DNA of 44,893 nt, taken from assembly GCA_045569115.1 (NCBI GenBank), contig JBJKZS010000123.1, forward strand, positions 1-44,893, given 5' to 3'. Position numbers and translations under genes: made by a program. The notes below the pieces were generated by a model, which searched no databases, was not told where the DNA came from, and was given only the letters and a program-made list of their open reading frames with translations. Each line of letters starts with the position of its first letter. Within the stretch, counting starts at the first letter, position 1. The stretch is from S15-B10 sp045569115. Lineage in GTDB: Bacteria; Fidelibacterota; Marinisomatia; Marinisomatales; S15-B10. Below, piece by piece: positions 1 to 9,550 of the stretch.

Positions 1-36
1 ATAGCAAAACTTTCAAGGGATCAAAAAAAGATTCTA

Positions 37-2307
37 ATGAATCGTTGGATTATTCTTTCTACTCTTGTTATTGCAATATCTTTTCTTTTTCCCGGAGGTA
101 AGGCCTTAGAGTATAATTATGAACTTGGTGATATAACTAGGAATGAAATTGTAGCTGAATTCAATTTTCCTATTCTAAAAGAAGATAATCAGCTCCAAAA
201 TGATCTAATAGAAGCTGAAAGAAAAGAACCATATAGGTTTGAACGTCGAAACGACCTCGTCATTCAACAATTAAAGAAAGTAGAAGAGTTTATTTTAATT
301 ATATCAAATCTGTCTAAGGCTAGTTTTGACTATCAGGAAACACTACAATTACTTTGGGAAAAACGTTACGGTGAAGAAGAAGAGAAAATTAAAACTAGAG
401 CTGTAACTGACAGTGCAGCTTTAGCAACGCTTCAAAAAGAATTTGAAGAAAATTATCCTTTTAAAATCACAGATTTAGAATGGCAAAAATTCATTGCTCT
501 TAAGGATGAAAATGGGACTAAAATCAACCTGGATTCCCTCTCTATCACATTATTGAATATTAGTAAGAATCAATGGTCCATCGGAATTTTTGATATTCCA
601 AGATCTGATATAAGAAGTGATGAAATTGCCGTTGCCTCAGCTGATCTAACGGAAATTATGGCAAAAGAAAACTTGCTTGATTTAGAAGAAGCATGGACTA
701 ATGCAAAAAAAGAGATTACGGATGCCTATGCTGAAAACGATTTAATATTAAATATTGGCTATAAGATCATTGTAGAAGTCCTGAAACCAAATATTATTTT
801 CAATAGGGATTTTACAGAAGATAGACAAGCAACAGCTACATCAAGAGTCCCTCGCTATCAAGGTATTGTTATGGAAAATGAAAGGATTGTTGATGGAAAC
901 ACTCGTATTACTAATGAAACACTTCTCAAACTTCAATCTTACCTTCATGCAATAGAACAGCAAGAAAGAACTGAGAAAGGTTTTGCCGCAACTCTTCCTT
1001 GGTTTGGTCGCTTTATACTAGTATCAGTAATTCTATCATTTTTCTTTGCTGCTATGAGGACCTATAGACCAGAACTTTTTTATAGAAATAGTATACTTCT
1101 TCTTTTCAGTTCGCTTATTTTATTGATTGTTGGAATTTCTCATTTATTTGTTATAACCTTTGAATTTTCAGAATATTTAATTCCTTTTACAGTAGGAGCA
1201 ATGGTTATTACCGTTCTTTTTGATAGCCGAATAGCAATGAATGCTTCTGTTACTATGGCAGCTTTAATTGCATTTATAATTGGTGGTAAACTTGATTTTG
1301 CAATTATCTCTCTCTTTACTAGTATGGCAGCTATTTATTCTGTACGTCAGCTAAGAACAAGAGCACAGCTTTTTACAGCTATTATATTTATAGTTGTAAG
1401 TGGCTCATTAGTATTGGTATCTATAGGAATTATCAAACGCCTACACTGGACAGATATAGGGAATGATTTATTATACATGCTTATTAGCGGCACACTTGCA
1501 CCTTTCATAACATATGGTATAAGTGCTCTCTACGAGGTCACATTTGGTGTTACTTCAGACCTTACACTTCTTGAATTAACTGATTTCAACCATCCTCTTT
1601 TAAAAAAATTATCCCAAGAAGCGAATGGAACATTCAATCATTGTGTAGTAGTCGGGAATCTTGCTGAGTCATGTGCAAATGCAATCGGGGCAAACCCATT
1701 ATTAGCAAGAGTTGGTGCATACTATCATGATATTGGAAAATTGACTAGACCTGAATACTTTGTTGAGAATCAATTTGGGGGTGATAATCCTCATGATAAT
1801 CTTGCACCATCTTTATCTTCAACAATATTAATAGGTCATGTAAAAGATGGAATGAAATTAGCAAAAGAATTTAGACTACCTCCTGCTATTGCTGATTTTA
1901 TCCATATGCATCATGGTACTTCGCGAATTGATTATTTTTTTTCAAAAGCCTTAGAGCAAAAAAATGGAGAACCTAGTTCTATACAAGAAGATGATTTTAA
2001 ATACCCTGGACCAAAACCAAACACGAAAGAAACAGGATTATTGATGATTTGTGAAGCTGTGGAAGCAGCGGTAAGGTCTCTAAAAAATCCAACATTAACA
2101 AAAATTGAAGCAATGGCAGATAAAATTATTGAAAACCGATTGAAAAATGGTCAACTCGATGATTGCCCTTTAACTATGAGAGACCTTTCTAAAATCAAAG
2201 GTGATTCTCGAAGTCTTCATGGAATGATTCCTGTTTTCCGTGGTATCTATCACCTAAGAATTGAGTATCCTGATCAAGATAAACAGTCAGAAGACACAAA
2301 AACATAA
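37..2307 (+). CDS. pgpH: 7TM-HD c-di-AMP phosphodiesterase (PgpH family)
   Basis: Predicted inner-membrane phosphodiesterase that hydrolyses cyclic di-AMP in the cytoplasm. A first membrane helix (residues 4-22) is followed by an extracytoplasmic domain of about 300 residues, a block of hydrophobic helices (about 320-500), and a C-terminal HD domain with H535 (FNHCVVV), the HD pair H564-D565 (YYHDIGK) and a later HMHHG histidine group. The frame is open from base 1 to this ATG, and no Shine-Dalgarno sits at a normal distance, so the true start may lie upstream of the window. The stop overlaps the ybeY start by one base (TAATG), suggesting coupled translation. The order 7TM-HD, ybeY, corC is common in bacteria. 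The family call is firm; the substrate is assigned by homology only. Confidence 0.9.
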   Translation: MNRWIILSTLVIAISFLFPGGKALEYNYELGDITRNEIVAEFNFPILKEDNQLQNDLIEAERKEPYRFERRNDLVIQQLKKVEEFILIISNLSKASFDYQETLQLLWEKRYGEEEEKIKTRAVTDSAALATLQKEFEENYPFKITDLEWQKFIALKDENGTKINLDSLSITLLNISKNQWSIGIFDIPRSDIRSDEIAVASADLTEIMAKENLLDLEEAWTNAKKEITDAYAENDLILNIGYKIIVEVLKPNIIFNRDFTEDRQATATSRVPRYQGIVMENERIVDGNTRITNETLLKLQSYLHAIEQQERTEKGFAATLPWFGRFILVSVILSFFFAAMRTYRPELFYRNSILLLFSSLILLIVGISHLFVITFEFSEYLIPFTVGAMVITVLFDSRIAMNASVTMAALIAFIIGGKLDFAIISLFTSMAAIYSVRQLRTRAQLFTAIIFIVVSGSLVLVSIGIIKRLHWTDIGNDLLYMLISGTLAPFITYGISALYEVTFGVTSDLTLLELTDFNHPLLKKLSQEANGTFNHCVVVGNLAESCANAIGANPLLARVGAYYHDIGKLTRPEYFVENQFGGDNPHDNLAPSLSSTILIGHVKDGMKLAKEFRLPPAIADFIHMHHGTSRIDYFFSKALEQKNGEPSSIQEDDFKYPGPKPNTKETGLLMICEAVEAAVRSLKNPTLTKIEAMADKIIENRLKNGQLDDCPLTMRDLSKIKGDSRSLHGMIPVFRGIYHLRIEYPDQDKQSEDTKT

Positions 2308-2747
2308 TGATCTCCATTGATGTAGAAATCATTGATAAATCTTTATCCATAGCACCTGATAAAGTCAAAAATTTAGCAAATAGTGTAATTTCTCAAAGTC
2401 AAATTCAAGAAGGAATGCTAACTATAATTTTTGTTCAAGAAGAACTATTGAGAGAAATGAAAAAAAATTTTTTAAAAGAAGACATCTATACTGACATCAT
2501 TGCTTTTCAACTTAATGAAAAGAATGAAAGATTTGAAGGAGAAATTTATATTTCACCCATAATAGCATCTGAAAATGCAAAAAAATTTGGTCAAACGGTG
2601 TCTAATGAATTAGCTAGACTAATCTGTCATGGATGTCTTCACCTTTTAGGATATAAAGATGGAACTGAAAGTGAAAAACTCAATATGCGATCTGAAGAAG
2701 ATCGTTTCCTTCAAAAGTTTTCTTTTGAGGAAATTTTGAATAAGTGA
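2307..2747 (+). CDS. ybeY: YbeY rRNA maturation endoribonuclease
   Basis: Metal-dependent single-strand RNase needed for 16S rRNA 3'-end maturation and ribosome quality control in the cytoplasm. At 146 residues it has the usual family length. The signature reads HGCLHLLGYKDG near residue 110: the first two metal-binding histidines are present, but the third position of the usual HGxLHLxGYDH motif is Asp. That substitution is common in Bacteroidetes-type YbeY, so it is a lineage marker rather than a defect. The ATG overlaps the upstream stop by one base, and its own stop shares four bases (GTGA) with the next start, so it sits in the middle of a coupled operon. Confidence 0.93.
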   Translation: MISIDVEIIDKSLSIAPDKVKNLANSVISQSQIQEGMLTIIFVQEELLREMKKNFLKEDIYTDIIAFQLNEKNERFEGEIYISPIIASENAKKFGQTVSNELARLICHGCLHLLGYKDGTESEKLNMRSEEDRFLQKFSFEEILNK

Positions 2748-4003
2748 TTATCGGCGAAATTTTCTTATTTCTTTTTCTGTTAATACTGTCATCTATTTTT
2801 TCCGGATCAGAAACGGCTTATTTTTCTCTAGATAAAAAACAACTCTCGTCTAAAGAATCAAACGAAGTAATATCACTTCTTCAAAATCCAAAACGCCTTC
2901 TTATAATTCTCCTTACTGGAAATACAATTGTAAATAGTGCTATGGCCATATTAGCAGCTCTTATTACTGCAGACATTGCTGATGCTTTGAACCTCAACCT
3001 TACGGTACTGATGATTGTAGAAACTTTAGTTGTTACTTTAACAATCCTTATCCTTAGTGAGATTACACCAAAAGTTATTGCTATAAGAAACTCAGCACTT
3101 TTTGCTAAAAAAGTGTCTGTTCCAATAAGAATTTTTATGTTCCTTCTTTACCCTATAGCCGTACCTATTTATAATATCACTAATATTATTTCTAAACTTT
3201 TACCTATCAAGCGCGAAGTTTTATTTGATTCTGAAGATGAATTGGTAGCCTTAGCAAATATAGGTGCAGAGAGTGGTTCTATTGAGCAGGAAGAAAGCGA
3301 AATGATAAAATCAGTATTTGAATACGGTGATACCGCTGTACGTGAAATTATGGTCCCTAGAATTGATGTTATTGGAATTAATATTAATGTTACCCTAAAA
3401 AGGGCAATTGAGATAATCAAAGAAACAAAATTTTCAAAATTTCCAATTTATGTTGACAATCTTGATTCTATTCAGGGAATACTTTATGCAAAAGATATTC
3501 TTCCTTTTATCAGCAATAAAACAGAGGATAATAATATTTCATCACTATGTCGAGACGCCTATTTTGTTCCAGAATCCAAACAGATTGATTCTCTCCTTAA
3601 GGATTTTCAAAAACGTAAAGATAATATTGCGATTGTAGTTGATGAGTATGGTGGAACAGCAGGATTAGTTACTGTCGAAGATATTGTAGAAGAGGTAGTT
3701 GGTGAGATTCGGGATGAATTTGATACAGAAACACCCATGGTAATTTCAACAGGAATAAATCGGTGGCTCGTAGATGCAAGAATACCAATCCATGATTTAG
3801 AGAATCAACTACCTGTTTCATTTGAAATAGATAGAGAGTTCGATACGCTTGGAGGATTTTTTTTCTCCCAGTTTGGAGATATTCCAACGGTTGGGACAAA
3901 TGTAACATTAAGTGATTTTAGATTTCAGGTTAGAACAATGGAAGGGAATAGAATCCTAAAAATTGAGGTTTTTAGAGATCAAACTCAAAATGAAAAACTC
4001 TAA
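2744..4003 (+). CDS. CNNM/CorC-family transporter-associated protein (DUF21, CBS pair, CorC_HlyC)
   Basis: Inner-membrane protein of the CorC/HlyC (CNNM) family, linked to Mg2+ or Co2+ export and cation homeostasis. Order: DUF21 membrane domain with about four helices (residues 1-155), a CBS pair (about 190-320, with VREIMVPRIDV at its start and VVDEYGGTAGLVTVEDI in the second CBS), then a CorC_HlyC domain (about 335-415). The start is GTG at 2744 in a four-base overlap with the ybeY stop. The family stays ambiguous about the actual ion: GldE in Bacteroidetes and YfjD/CorC in proteobacteria share this architecture. Its end overlaps the mazG start by 14 bases. Confidence 0.88.
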   Translation: MIIGEIFLFLFLLILSSIFSGSETAYFSLDKKQLSSKESNEVISLLQNPKRLLIILLTGNTIVNSAMAILAALITADIADALNLNLTVLMIVETLVVTLTILILSEITPKVIAIRNSALFAKKVSVPIRIFMFLLYPIAVPIYNITNIISKLLPIKREVLFDSEDELVALANIGAESGSIEQEESEMIKSVFEYGDTAVREIMVPRIDVIGININVTLKRAIEIIKETKFSKFPIYVDNLDSIQGILYAKDILPFISNKTEDNNISSLCRDAYFVPESKQIDSLLKDFQKRKDNIAIVVDEYGGTAGLVTVEDIVEEVVGEIRDEFDTETPMVISTGINRWLVDARIPIHDLENQLPVSFEIDREFDTLGGFFFSQFGDIPTVGTNVTLSDFRFQVRTMEGNRILKIEVFRDQTQNEKL

Positions 4004-4766
4004 AAACTTTGAAAAGCTCGTTTCTATTGTTAAACAGCTAAGAAGTGAAGATGGTTGCCCATGGGATAAAAAGCAAACTCGGAATTCTTTAATGCCCTAT
4101 TTCTTGGAAGAAGTTTATGAAGTTGTTGATAGTATTGACAATAATGATTTGACAACCTTACCTGAAGAGTTAGGGGATGTTTTATTCCATATCATATTAC
4201 AAACTGAAGTTGCTGAAGAAACCGATGAATTTAATCTTGATCAGGTTCTTAATATGATTAATGAAAAACTAATTCGTCGTCACCCCCATGTCTTCGGAAA
4301 TGGAAATGCTAAAACTCTTTCCCAGATCAAGCAAAATTGGGAAACTATAAAAGAAAAAGAAAAAATAAGAGAGTCGCGATTAGATGGCGTTCCAATAGCC
4401 CTTCCATCTCTTTTAAAAGCACAACGTGTACAACAGAAAGCTTCGTATGTCGGTTTTGACTGGAACAATAAAGAGGAAGTATGGGAAAAAGTTTTCGAAG
4501 AAATCCAAGAACTTAGGGAAGCTGAATCCCAGGATAATAAAGATTTAGTTGAAGAAGAGATGGGTGATTTATTTTTTACTCTTGTCAACTTATGTCGTTT
4601 TTTGGATATTTCTTCAGAAGATTCACTTAGAAAATCAATAAATAAATTCACAATGAGATTTAAATATCTAGAAAAGGTAATTAAACAGCAAAACAAAAAA
4701 CTTGATGATGTAGATTTTTCTGAATTGAATGAAATCTGGGAGCAAGGGAAAAAAATACTTAAATAA
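3990..4766 (+). CDS. mazG: MazG nucleoside triphosphate pyrophosphohydrolase
   Basis: Hydrolyses (d)NTPs to NMP and pyrophosphate, a housecleaning activity that can also affect ppGpp levels. At 258 residues it has the two tandem MazG helical domains of the long form. The N-terminal domain carries EDGCPWDKKQT and the EEVYEVVD plus EELGDVL acidic motifs; the C-terminal domain carries EEIQEL and EEEMGDLFF. I chose ATG 3990 (protein MKNSKNFEKL), which matches typical MazG N-termini, over an in-frame ATG at 3963 that adds nine residues inside corC. Last gene of the rightward group; the convergent yjbQ begins 41 bases further on and no clear terminator hairpin is visible between them. Confidence 0.92.
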   Translation: MKNSKNFEKLVSIVKQLRSEDGCPWDKKQTRNSLMPYFLEEVYEVVDSIDNNDLTTLPEELGDVLFHIILQTEVAEETDEFNLDQVLNMINEKLIRRHPHVFGNGNAKTLSQIKQNWETIKEKEKIRESRLDGVPIALPSLLKAQRVQQKASYVGFDWNNKEEVWEKVFEEIQELREAESQDNKDLVEEEMGDLFFTLVNLCRFLDISSEDSLRKSINKFTMRFKYLEKVIKQQNKKLDDVDFSELNEIWEQGKKILK

Positions 4767-4807
4767 AATTTGTAATCAAAAAAAATAAGGATCAATATAA
4801 AAAATTT

Positions 4808-5203
4808 CTAATTTTTACTAATCTTAAGGTAGACCTTTCTTGTTCTTGGACCATCAAATTCACACAGAAAAAGACCTTGCCATGTACCTAAGACAGGTAG
4901 CCCTTCTTCTATGAAAATAGTTTCGGAAGAACCAACCATACTTGTTTTAATATGACTGTCTGAATTCCCCTCATAATGACGAAAACTATTTTCTTTCGGA
5001 ACCATTTTGGAAAATTGCGTTTTCATATCAACAACTACATCCGGATCAGCACTTTCATTAATTGTAAGACCACAGGTTGTATGCGGTACAAAAATAATTA
5101 CTGTACCATTAACTATTCCACTAGCTTCTACTTGACTAGTAAGTCTATCAGTAATATCAACAAAGTCGACACGTTCAGAAGTTTTGACGGACAAAATAAT
5201 CAT
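4808..5203 (-). CDS. yjbQ: YjbQ/UPF0047 family protein
   Basis: Small cytoplasmic protein of the UPF0047/YjbQ family; the E. coli member has weak thiamine phosphate synthase activity, but the physiological role is unsettled. The 131 residues cover the whole family length and contain the conserved HTTCGLTINESADPDV motif near residue 42 and the C-terminal GTWQGLFLCEFDGPR motif. It is the last gene of the leftward metal/redox operon, 22 bases after the porin stop. Family assignment is clear; why it ends this operon is not. It may simply be read through from the upstream promoter. Confidence 0.88.
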   Translation of the reverse strand: MIILSVKTSERVDFVDITDRLTSQVEASGIVNGTVIIFVPHTTCGLTINESADPDVVVDMKTQFSKMVPKENSFRHYEGNSDSHIKTSMVGSSETIFIEEGLPVLGTWQGLFLCEFDGPRTRKVYLKISKN

Positions 5204-5225
5204 CTATTCAAACCTTTAATCTTCA

Positions 5226-6398
5226 TTAAAAATAAGTAGCAATTCCGAGTTGAATTCCAGCACGTCGAATTGCATTATCAGTAAAATCTTGCAACCAATT
5301 ATATTGATATGAAATCTTTATTACACTATTATCAACAGGCCTAAAACTTGTTGCTAGGCTTATTCTTGATATTTCACTACCAATATTTTTTCCCGTTGAT
5401 TCAAAAGATCCAACATTTAGATCAACATTCTCTAACCGAAGTGTTGCAATTAAACGTGAATTTTCAAATCCAAAAAGTATGCCGCGAAAATATTCCAAAT
5501 TTATTTCTGAATAAAACCCCCATTGTTTATTGCCTGAAATTTCCCGCAATCCTTTGGGTATGTCTACATGTGCAATTGCTAACTCATTTCGCCAATGCAT
5601 ACGATTCATTTTGAGATCATAATCAATAGCAGTAATTTTAAGAAACCGTTCTTCATCTACATTTATTCCTTCGATTTTAAAACTATTATATGGACCGATA
5701 TAGAATGAAAAACCTATCTCACCTAGCGATCGATTCTCCGCTTTAAACCTTCCAGTAACCGATGGTTTACCATTATTATCTTCTTCAAAAATCCTAGATG
5801 ACTTACCTCCTGAGATAAGAGTTCCGCCTGTCTCATTTGAAATAATCCCTTCCCTCAGGCCATTAACGAAATATATCTCATAACCAATGCGATTGATGCT
5901 ATTTAGGTATCGTTGTCCAAAGAAACCCAAACCAACCTCAGAAAGAGTGGAAGGAATAATCAAGGTTGAAACAAGTGGCCTATCGATAATATTATACTTT
6001 GGACTATCATGCTCTACATTGAATCTTCCTAAAGGTGCAAGAAGAATTCCAATTCTAAAATTGAGTATATGAGAGAAAGTCATATCAAAAACTGCTGTCT
6101 CTAAAGATATCTCCTCTGTTCCGTGCTCAAATTCTAATTCAGAAAGAAACCTGATATTTTCAGCAATCGCAGAATAGAGGAAAATATTGAATCGTCTTGC
6201 TTCAAAAGAAAGACCATCACTAATTCCATCTTCAACAAAATAATTAGAGTTAGCTTCAAAATAGCCCCCCAATGCTGAATTTGAGCCTAAGTTTAAGAGG
6301 AAGGGACGATCATATATCTGATGTGAAACAGAATCATTTTGAGCATATAATGAAAAAAATAAGGAAAAAGGTATCAAATATTGTAGCAATTCCTTCAT
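5226..6398 (-). CDS. Outer-membrane porin-like beta-barrel protein (OprO/OprP-like)
   Basis: Predicted outer-membrane beta-barrel of 390 residues. A signal peptide (residues 1-18, ending LYAQ) is followed by alternating hydrophobic/polar strands with many aromatic residues and a terminal aromatic (GIATYF), typical of BAM substrates. The motif FRIGILLAPLGRFNVEHDSP is like that seen in phosphate-selective porin O/P-type and similar Bacteroidetes porins, but this is pattern recognition and the substrate is unknown. The start overlaps the Rieske stop by one base, so it is translated with the redox genes upstream. Context suggests it admits a metal ion or small anion for the rest of the operon (inference). 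Confidence 0.72.
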   Translation of the reverse strand: MKELLQYLIPFSLFFSLYAQNDSVSHQIYDRPFLLNLGSNSALGGYFEANSNYFVEDGISDGLSFEARRFNIFLYSAIAENIRFLSELEFEHGTEEISLETAVFDMTFSHILNFRIGILLAPLGRFNVEHDSPKYNIIDRPLVSTLIIPSTLSEVGLGFFGQRYLNSINRIGYEIYFVNGLREGIISNETGGTLISGGKSSRIFEEDNNGKPSVTGRFKAENRSLGEIGFSFYIGPYNSFKIEGINVDEERFLKITAIDYDLKMNRMHWRNELAIAHVDIPKGLREISGNKQWGFYSEINLEYFRGILFGFENSRLIATLRLENVDLNVGSFESTGKNIGSEISRISLATSFRPVDNSVIKISYQYNWLQDFTDNAIRRAGIQLGIATYF

Positions 6399-6823
6399 TA
6401 GTCAATTTCTATGAAAAGATTGCCTGTTCCATCTTCATTTACTGGAAAAGATTTGAGATTAGTGCTTGCTGGACCTGTCAGTACTTCTCCTTCAAAATCA
6501 AACTGGCTTCCATGACAAGGACAATCTAGGGAATATTCAAATACAACTGGTTGGCAAGCTTTGTGGGTACATAGCAAAAGGAGTGCTTTGTATTCACTCT
6601 CCTCATTTTTGTGTATGACGATTGGTGGTTTCAACCCTCTCTTTACTATAACCGATGCTGATTCAATCAGCGCTTCTAAAGGAATTAAAAGACCGTCATT
6701 AGTTACAATTGGTTTAACTGTAGGTACATTGGAACATCCTAAAGTTGTAAGAGTGATACCTCCATACATAGTTGCGGCAGCTGAACAACAGGCAGTCCGC
6801 AAAAATTTTCTACGACTTGCCAT
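6398..6823 (-). CDS. Tat-exported Rieske [2Fe-2S] protein, probable lipoprotein
   Basis: A 141-residue periplasmic electron carrier. The N-terminus carries a twin-arginine motif (SRRKFLR, residues 3-9), a hydrophobic stretch and a lipobox-like TLGC at C30, so it is probably a Tat-dependent lipoprotein. The Rieske centre is complete: C85-T-H87 and C101-x-x-H104. C90 and C103 are placed as in high-potential Rieske proteins, where they form a disulfide. No membrane anchor helix or cytochrome b gene is nearby, so it is not an ordinary bc1 subunit. One-base overlaps on both sides link it to the di-heme cytochrome and the porin. Its redox partner is unknown; the neighbouring cytochrome is the obvious candidate. 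Confidence 0.88.
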   Translation of the reverse strand: MASRRKFLRTACCSAAATMYGGITLTTLGCSNVPTVKPIVTNDGLLIPLEALIESASVIVKRGLKPPIVIHKNEESEYKALLLLCTHKACQPVVFEYSLDCPCHGSQFDFEGEVLTGPASTNLKSFPVNEDGTGNLFIEID

Positions 6824-8046
6824 TAGAGCGATTCCAAAAACTTGATCATCTGAAATTGAGCCTCTTGATTTAAATTCATAAAATTCCTTCTACTAGCATC
6901 ACCCTCTCCTCCATGGAAAAGGATTACCTCTTTCAAATCTGATGTTCGACCATCGTGGAGATAATATGGAATCCCACCAATTGTATCCTTTATGAGACCT
7001 AATCCCCATAATGGTGTCGTACGCCATTCCCTGCCATTTGCCTCCCCTTCAGGATAATTATCGGCCAATTCATTTCCCATATCATGAAGTAAAAGATCTG
7101 TATAAGGTCTAAAACTCTTATGAGAAAGAGCATCAATATCAGATTTTCCTGTCATCAGTTGGGGTACATGACAATTATTACAGCCAATTTCATTAAAAAT
7201 AGCTTTTCCCGCTTTAACATCTGGGTTTTTTTGATCTCTAGGAATAGGAGGCTTTAGGGTTTTTAAATAAAATGTAACATTTGCAATTGTTGCCGAACTT
7301 ACCTCTGGGTCAGCTACACCATCCCCACTAAACTGCCCAGCTAATGGGTTATGTAGATCTGACATAAAAAAATTGGATGTTATGCCCATGTCCTCAATAT
7401 AAGCAACAGCAGTTTGATGAAGTAAATTTATCGTAGTTGCTTTCCTACCAAAGCGACCGATATAATATTTGTTTTCTTTAGTAACATGATGAGGGCTTGA
7501 GACAAAAAAGTTTGGGGGCAAAACATAATTTGGTCTACCACTTATTCCATCATTATTCTCATCATTAGGATCAGATAGAGAAATTAAAGTTGAATCAGGA
7601 ACTGCCTCAAGAAAACCAATACCAGCAACAATAGGAGCACTTCTTACACTTAAGCCAGTAACATTAGGAGGCAAGGTTTCAGCAGGATAGCCGGGTATAG
7701 ATCTATCTTGAAGTTGAGGACCACCTTGATCTTTCATATAGTTAAATTGACCATCAACCTCCTCTTTACCAAATCTAGTTAGATTTGTGGAAGGATGACC
7801 TTTCCCATCTCCAGTGTGACAGCTACTGCAGGATGACATATTAAAAATGGGACCTAGTCCTGAATTTTTAGTGAAGACTTCACCAAAGGCCTCATCTCCA
7901 GCTACGAATGTCGATTTCTGAGGAATTGATAATTCCTCAATTGGCCCATCAAGTAGAAAAGTGGGATCTATCTCATCAGGGAAAAAAGGCTCGCATCCTA
8001 CTAAAATTAAATAGAACGAAAAAACACTAATAAATTTGTGCGACAT
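6823..8046 (-). CDS. Di-heme cytochrome lipoprotein, DUF1111 (thiol oxidoreductase-like)
   Basis: A 407-residue exported c-type cytochrome of the DUF1111 di-heme family. The N-terminus is a lipoprotein signal with lipobox LVGC at C18. Two heme-binding motifs are visible: CSSCH (residues 73-77, within GPIFNMSSCSSCHTGDG) and CNNCH near residue 285. The C-terminal LHDGRTSDLKEVILFHGGE resembles other members and MauG-like peroxidase folds. Members of this family are often near imelysin-type genes in Fur-controlled iron loci; no imelysin gene is present here. It sits between the ZIP transporter (15-base gap) and the Rieske gene (one-base overlap). The electron-transfer role is well supported; the substrate is unknown. 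Confidence 0.87.
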   Translation of the reverse strand: MSHKFISVFSFYLILVGCEPFFPDEIDPTFLLDGPIEELSIPQKSTFVAGDEAFGEVFTKNSGLGPIFNMSSCSSCHTGDGKGHPSTNLTRFGKEEVDGQFNYMKDQGGPQLQDRSIPGYPAETLPPNVTGLSVRSAPIVAGIGFLEAVPDSTLISLSDPNDENNDGISGRPNYVLPPNFFVSSPHHVTKENKYYIGRFGRKATTINLLHQTAVAYIEDMGITSNFFMSDLHNPLAGQFSGDGVADPEVSSATIANVTFYLKTLKPPIPRDQKNPDVKAGKAIFNEIGCNNCHVPQLMTGKSDIDALSHKSFRPYTDLLLHDMGNELADNYPEGEANGREWRTTPLWGLGLIKDTIGGIPYYLHDGRTSDLKEVILFHGGEGDASRRNFMNLNQEAQFQMIKFLESL

Positions 8047-8061
8047 ATGATCTTTAAACTA

Positions 8062-8874
8062 TTATCCAAGACCAACATCAAGAGTCATCATTATTGTAAA
8101 ACCAACCATAGTACCTATAGTTGCAAGATCCGTATTTCCTCCATATTGTGATTCCGGAATAACTTCTTCCACAACAACAAAAATCATAGCACCAGCAGCG
8201 AAAGCTAGAGCATATGGAAGAATTGCCTGAGATTGAGTAACAATTAATACCCCAATTACCGCTGCTATAGGCTCCACAATAGCCGATAGTTGACCATACC
8301 AAAAGCTCTTAAATCGAGAAACTCCCATTCTTCTTAGAGGCATAGCAACTGCAAAACCCTCTGGAAAATTTTGAATACCAATTCCTATTGCCAAAGCCAT
8401 GGCCCCAACAAGTGTCGCTGTTGGAAGATCCGCTCCTAAAGCACCAAAAGCAACACCTACAGCCAAACCTTCTGGTGCATTGTGAAGAGTAATAGCAAGA
8501 ACAACCAATGTAGTCCTATGCCAAGTGGTCTCAACTCCTTCTGCTTTTTCTTGTGGATACCCTATATGAAGATGGGGCAGAATTTTATCCATAATATAAA
8601 GTACAGCACCTCCAAGCATGAAACCGATAGCGGGTGGTAACCATGGTTGGACTCCCATTTCTTCAGACATTTCAATAGCCGGTGCAAGAAGAGACCAATA
8701 ACTTGCAGCAATCATTACACCTCCGGCAAAACCAAGCATGGTATCTAATACTTTCCTATTAACCTCTTTAAAAAAGAAAACCGCAGAAGCACCAAGAGCC
8801 GTCATTCCCCAAGTAAACATAGTGGCTAAGAAAGCTTGAGCCAAAGGGTCCAGATTTTTAAACCAATCAATCAT
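8062..8874 (-). CDS. ZIP-family divalent metal transporter (GufA/ZIP11-like)
   Basis: Inner-membrane permease importing divalent metal (Zn2+, possibly Fe2+ or Mn2+). At 270 residues with about eight helices it has both ZIP signature helices: HNAPEGLAVG and QNFPEGFAV. Gln in place of His in the second motif is typical of the GufA/ZIP11 branch. It starts immediately after the aquaporin stop, with no spacer, and lies in the operon headed by a Fur-family regulator. Metal specificity cannot be read from sequence; regulation by a Fur-type repressor fits Zn or Fe. Confidence 0.92.
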   Translation of the reverse strand: MIDWFKNLDPLAQAFLATMFTWGMTALGASAVFFFKEVNRKVLDTMLGFAGGVMIAASYWSLLAPAIEMSEEMGVQPWLPPAIGFMLGGAVLYIMDKILPHLHIGYPQEKAEGVETTWHRTTLVVLAITLHNAPEGLAVGVAFGALGADLPTATLVGAMALAIGIGIQNFPEGFAVAMPLRRMGVSRFKSFWYGQLSAIVEPIAAVIGVLIVTQSQAILPYALAFAAGAMIFVVVEEVIPESQYGGNTDLATIGTMVGFTIMMTLDVGLG

Positions 8875-9534
8875 TTATTTCGTTCTCATGAAGAATGAAT
8901 TATAGAATAATGATGCAATTGCACCACCAATTATTGGTCCAACCCAATAAACTATTTGATTTTCCAAAGTCCCACTCATTATTGCTGGACCAAATGAACG
9001 AGCGGGATTCATTGAAGCCCCAGTAAAAGGCCCGCCAGCAAGAATATCAACCGTCACAACTAGACCTATTCCAAACCCTGCAACGGCAGAAAAAGTTCCT
9101 CTATCATCTACAGCTGTACCAAAGATAGCGGTTACGAGGAAAAATGTTAAAACAAATTCTATAAATATAGCTGCAACTATAGATACATTCGGTGAGATTG
9201 ATTGACCTCCCAAGGACACTTCCATCGCCCCTGGAACAAATACTTTTAGACTATAAGCGGCAAGCATCGCACCAATTAGTTGAGATAGGATATAAATTAA
9301 ACCATCCTTTGCTTCAATTTTGCCTGTGATTAGAAAACCAATAGTTACAGCAGGATTAATATGTGCACCAGAAATGTGCCCTAAAGAACAAATCACAAGT
9401 GCTACTGTTAAACCATGGGCAAGGGCAATACCAATTAAACCAGAATCACCATTAATTATAGCAGCACCTCCAATAAAAGTTAGTAAAAAGGTGCCAATCA
9501 ATTCTGCCAGTCCCTTTTGAGCGGCATAATTCAT
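8875..9534 (-). CDS. Aquaporin (MIP family), TIP/AqpM-like pore
   Basis: Six-helix channel of 219 residues with both NPA boxes: HINPAVT (N60) and MNPARSFGP (N176), followed by the selectivity-filter arginine R179. The segment before the second box (DILAGGPFTGAS) resembles plant TIPs and does not show the helix-5 His of water-strict AqpZ; Ile or Asp appears there, which suggests a wider pore (inference). It lacks the GlpF-type Asp after the second NPA. It lies second in the operon behind the Fur-family gene and close to the divergent arsC, which recalls ars operons in which an aquaglyceroporin lets arsenite out. Water, ammonia, glycerol or arsenite are all possible substrates. Confidence 0.9.
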   Translation of the reverse strand: MNYAAQKGLAELIGTFLLTFIGGAAIINGDSGLIGIALAHGLTVALVICSLGHISGAHINPAVTIGFLITGKIEAKDGLIYILSQLIGAMLAAYSLKVFVPGAMEVSLGGQSISPNVSIVAAIFIEFVLTFFLVTAIFGTAVDDRGTFSAVAGFGIGLVVTVDILAGGPFTGASMNPARSFGPAIMSGTLENQIVYWVGPIIGGAIASLFYNSFFMRTK

Positions 9535-9550
9535 AATAATATCTCCATAG

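Noticed and set aside
6398..8046. Arsenite oxidase, with the Tat-exported Rieske protein as the AioB subunit
   Set aside because: There is no molybdopterin large subunit AioA in the window; the Rieske is paired with a DUF1111 cytochrome instead.
8078..8302. Small Cys/Tyr/Gly-rich open frame inside the ZIP gene
   Set aside because: It lies wholly in another frame of a well-supported transporter; its composition is a by-product of hydrophobic codons.
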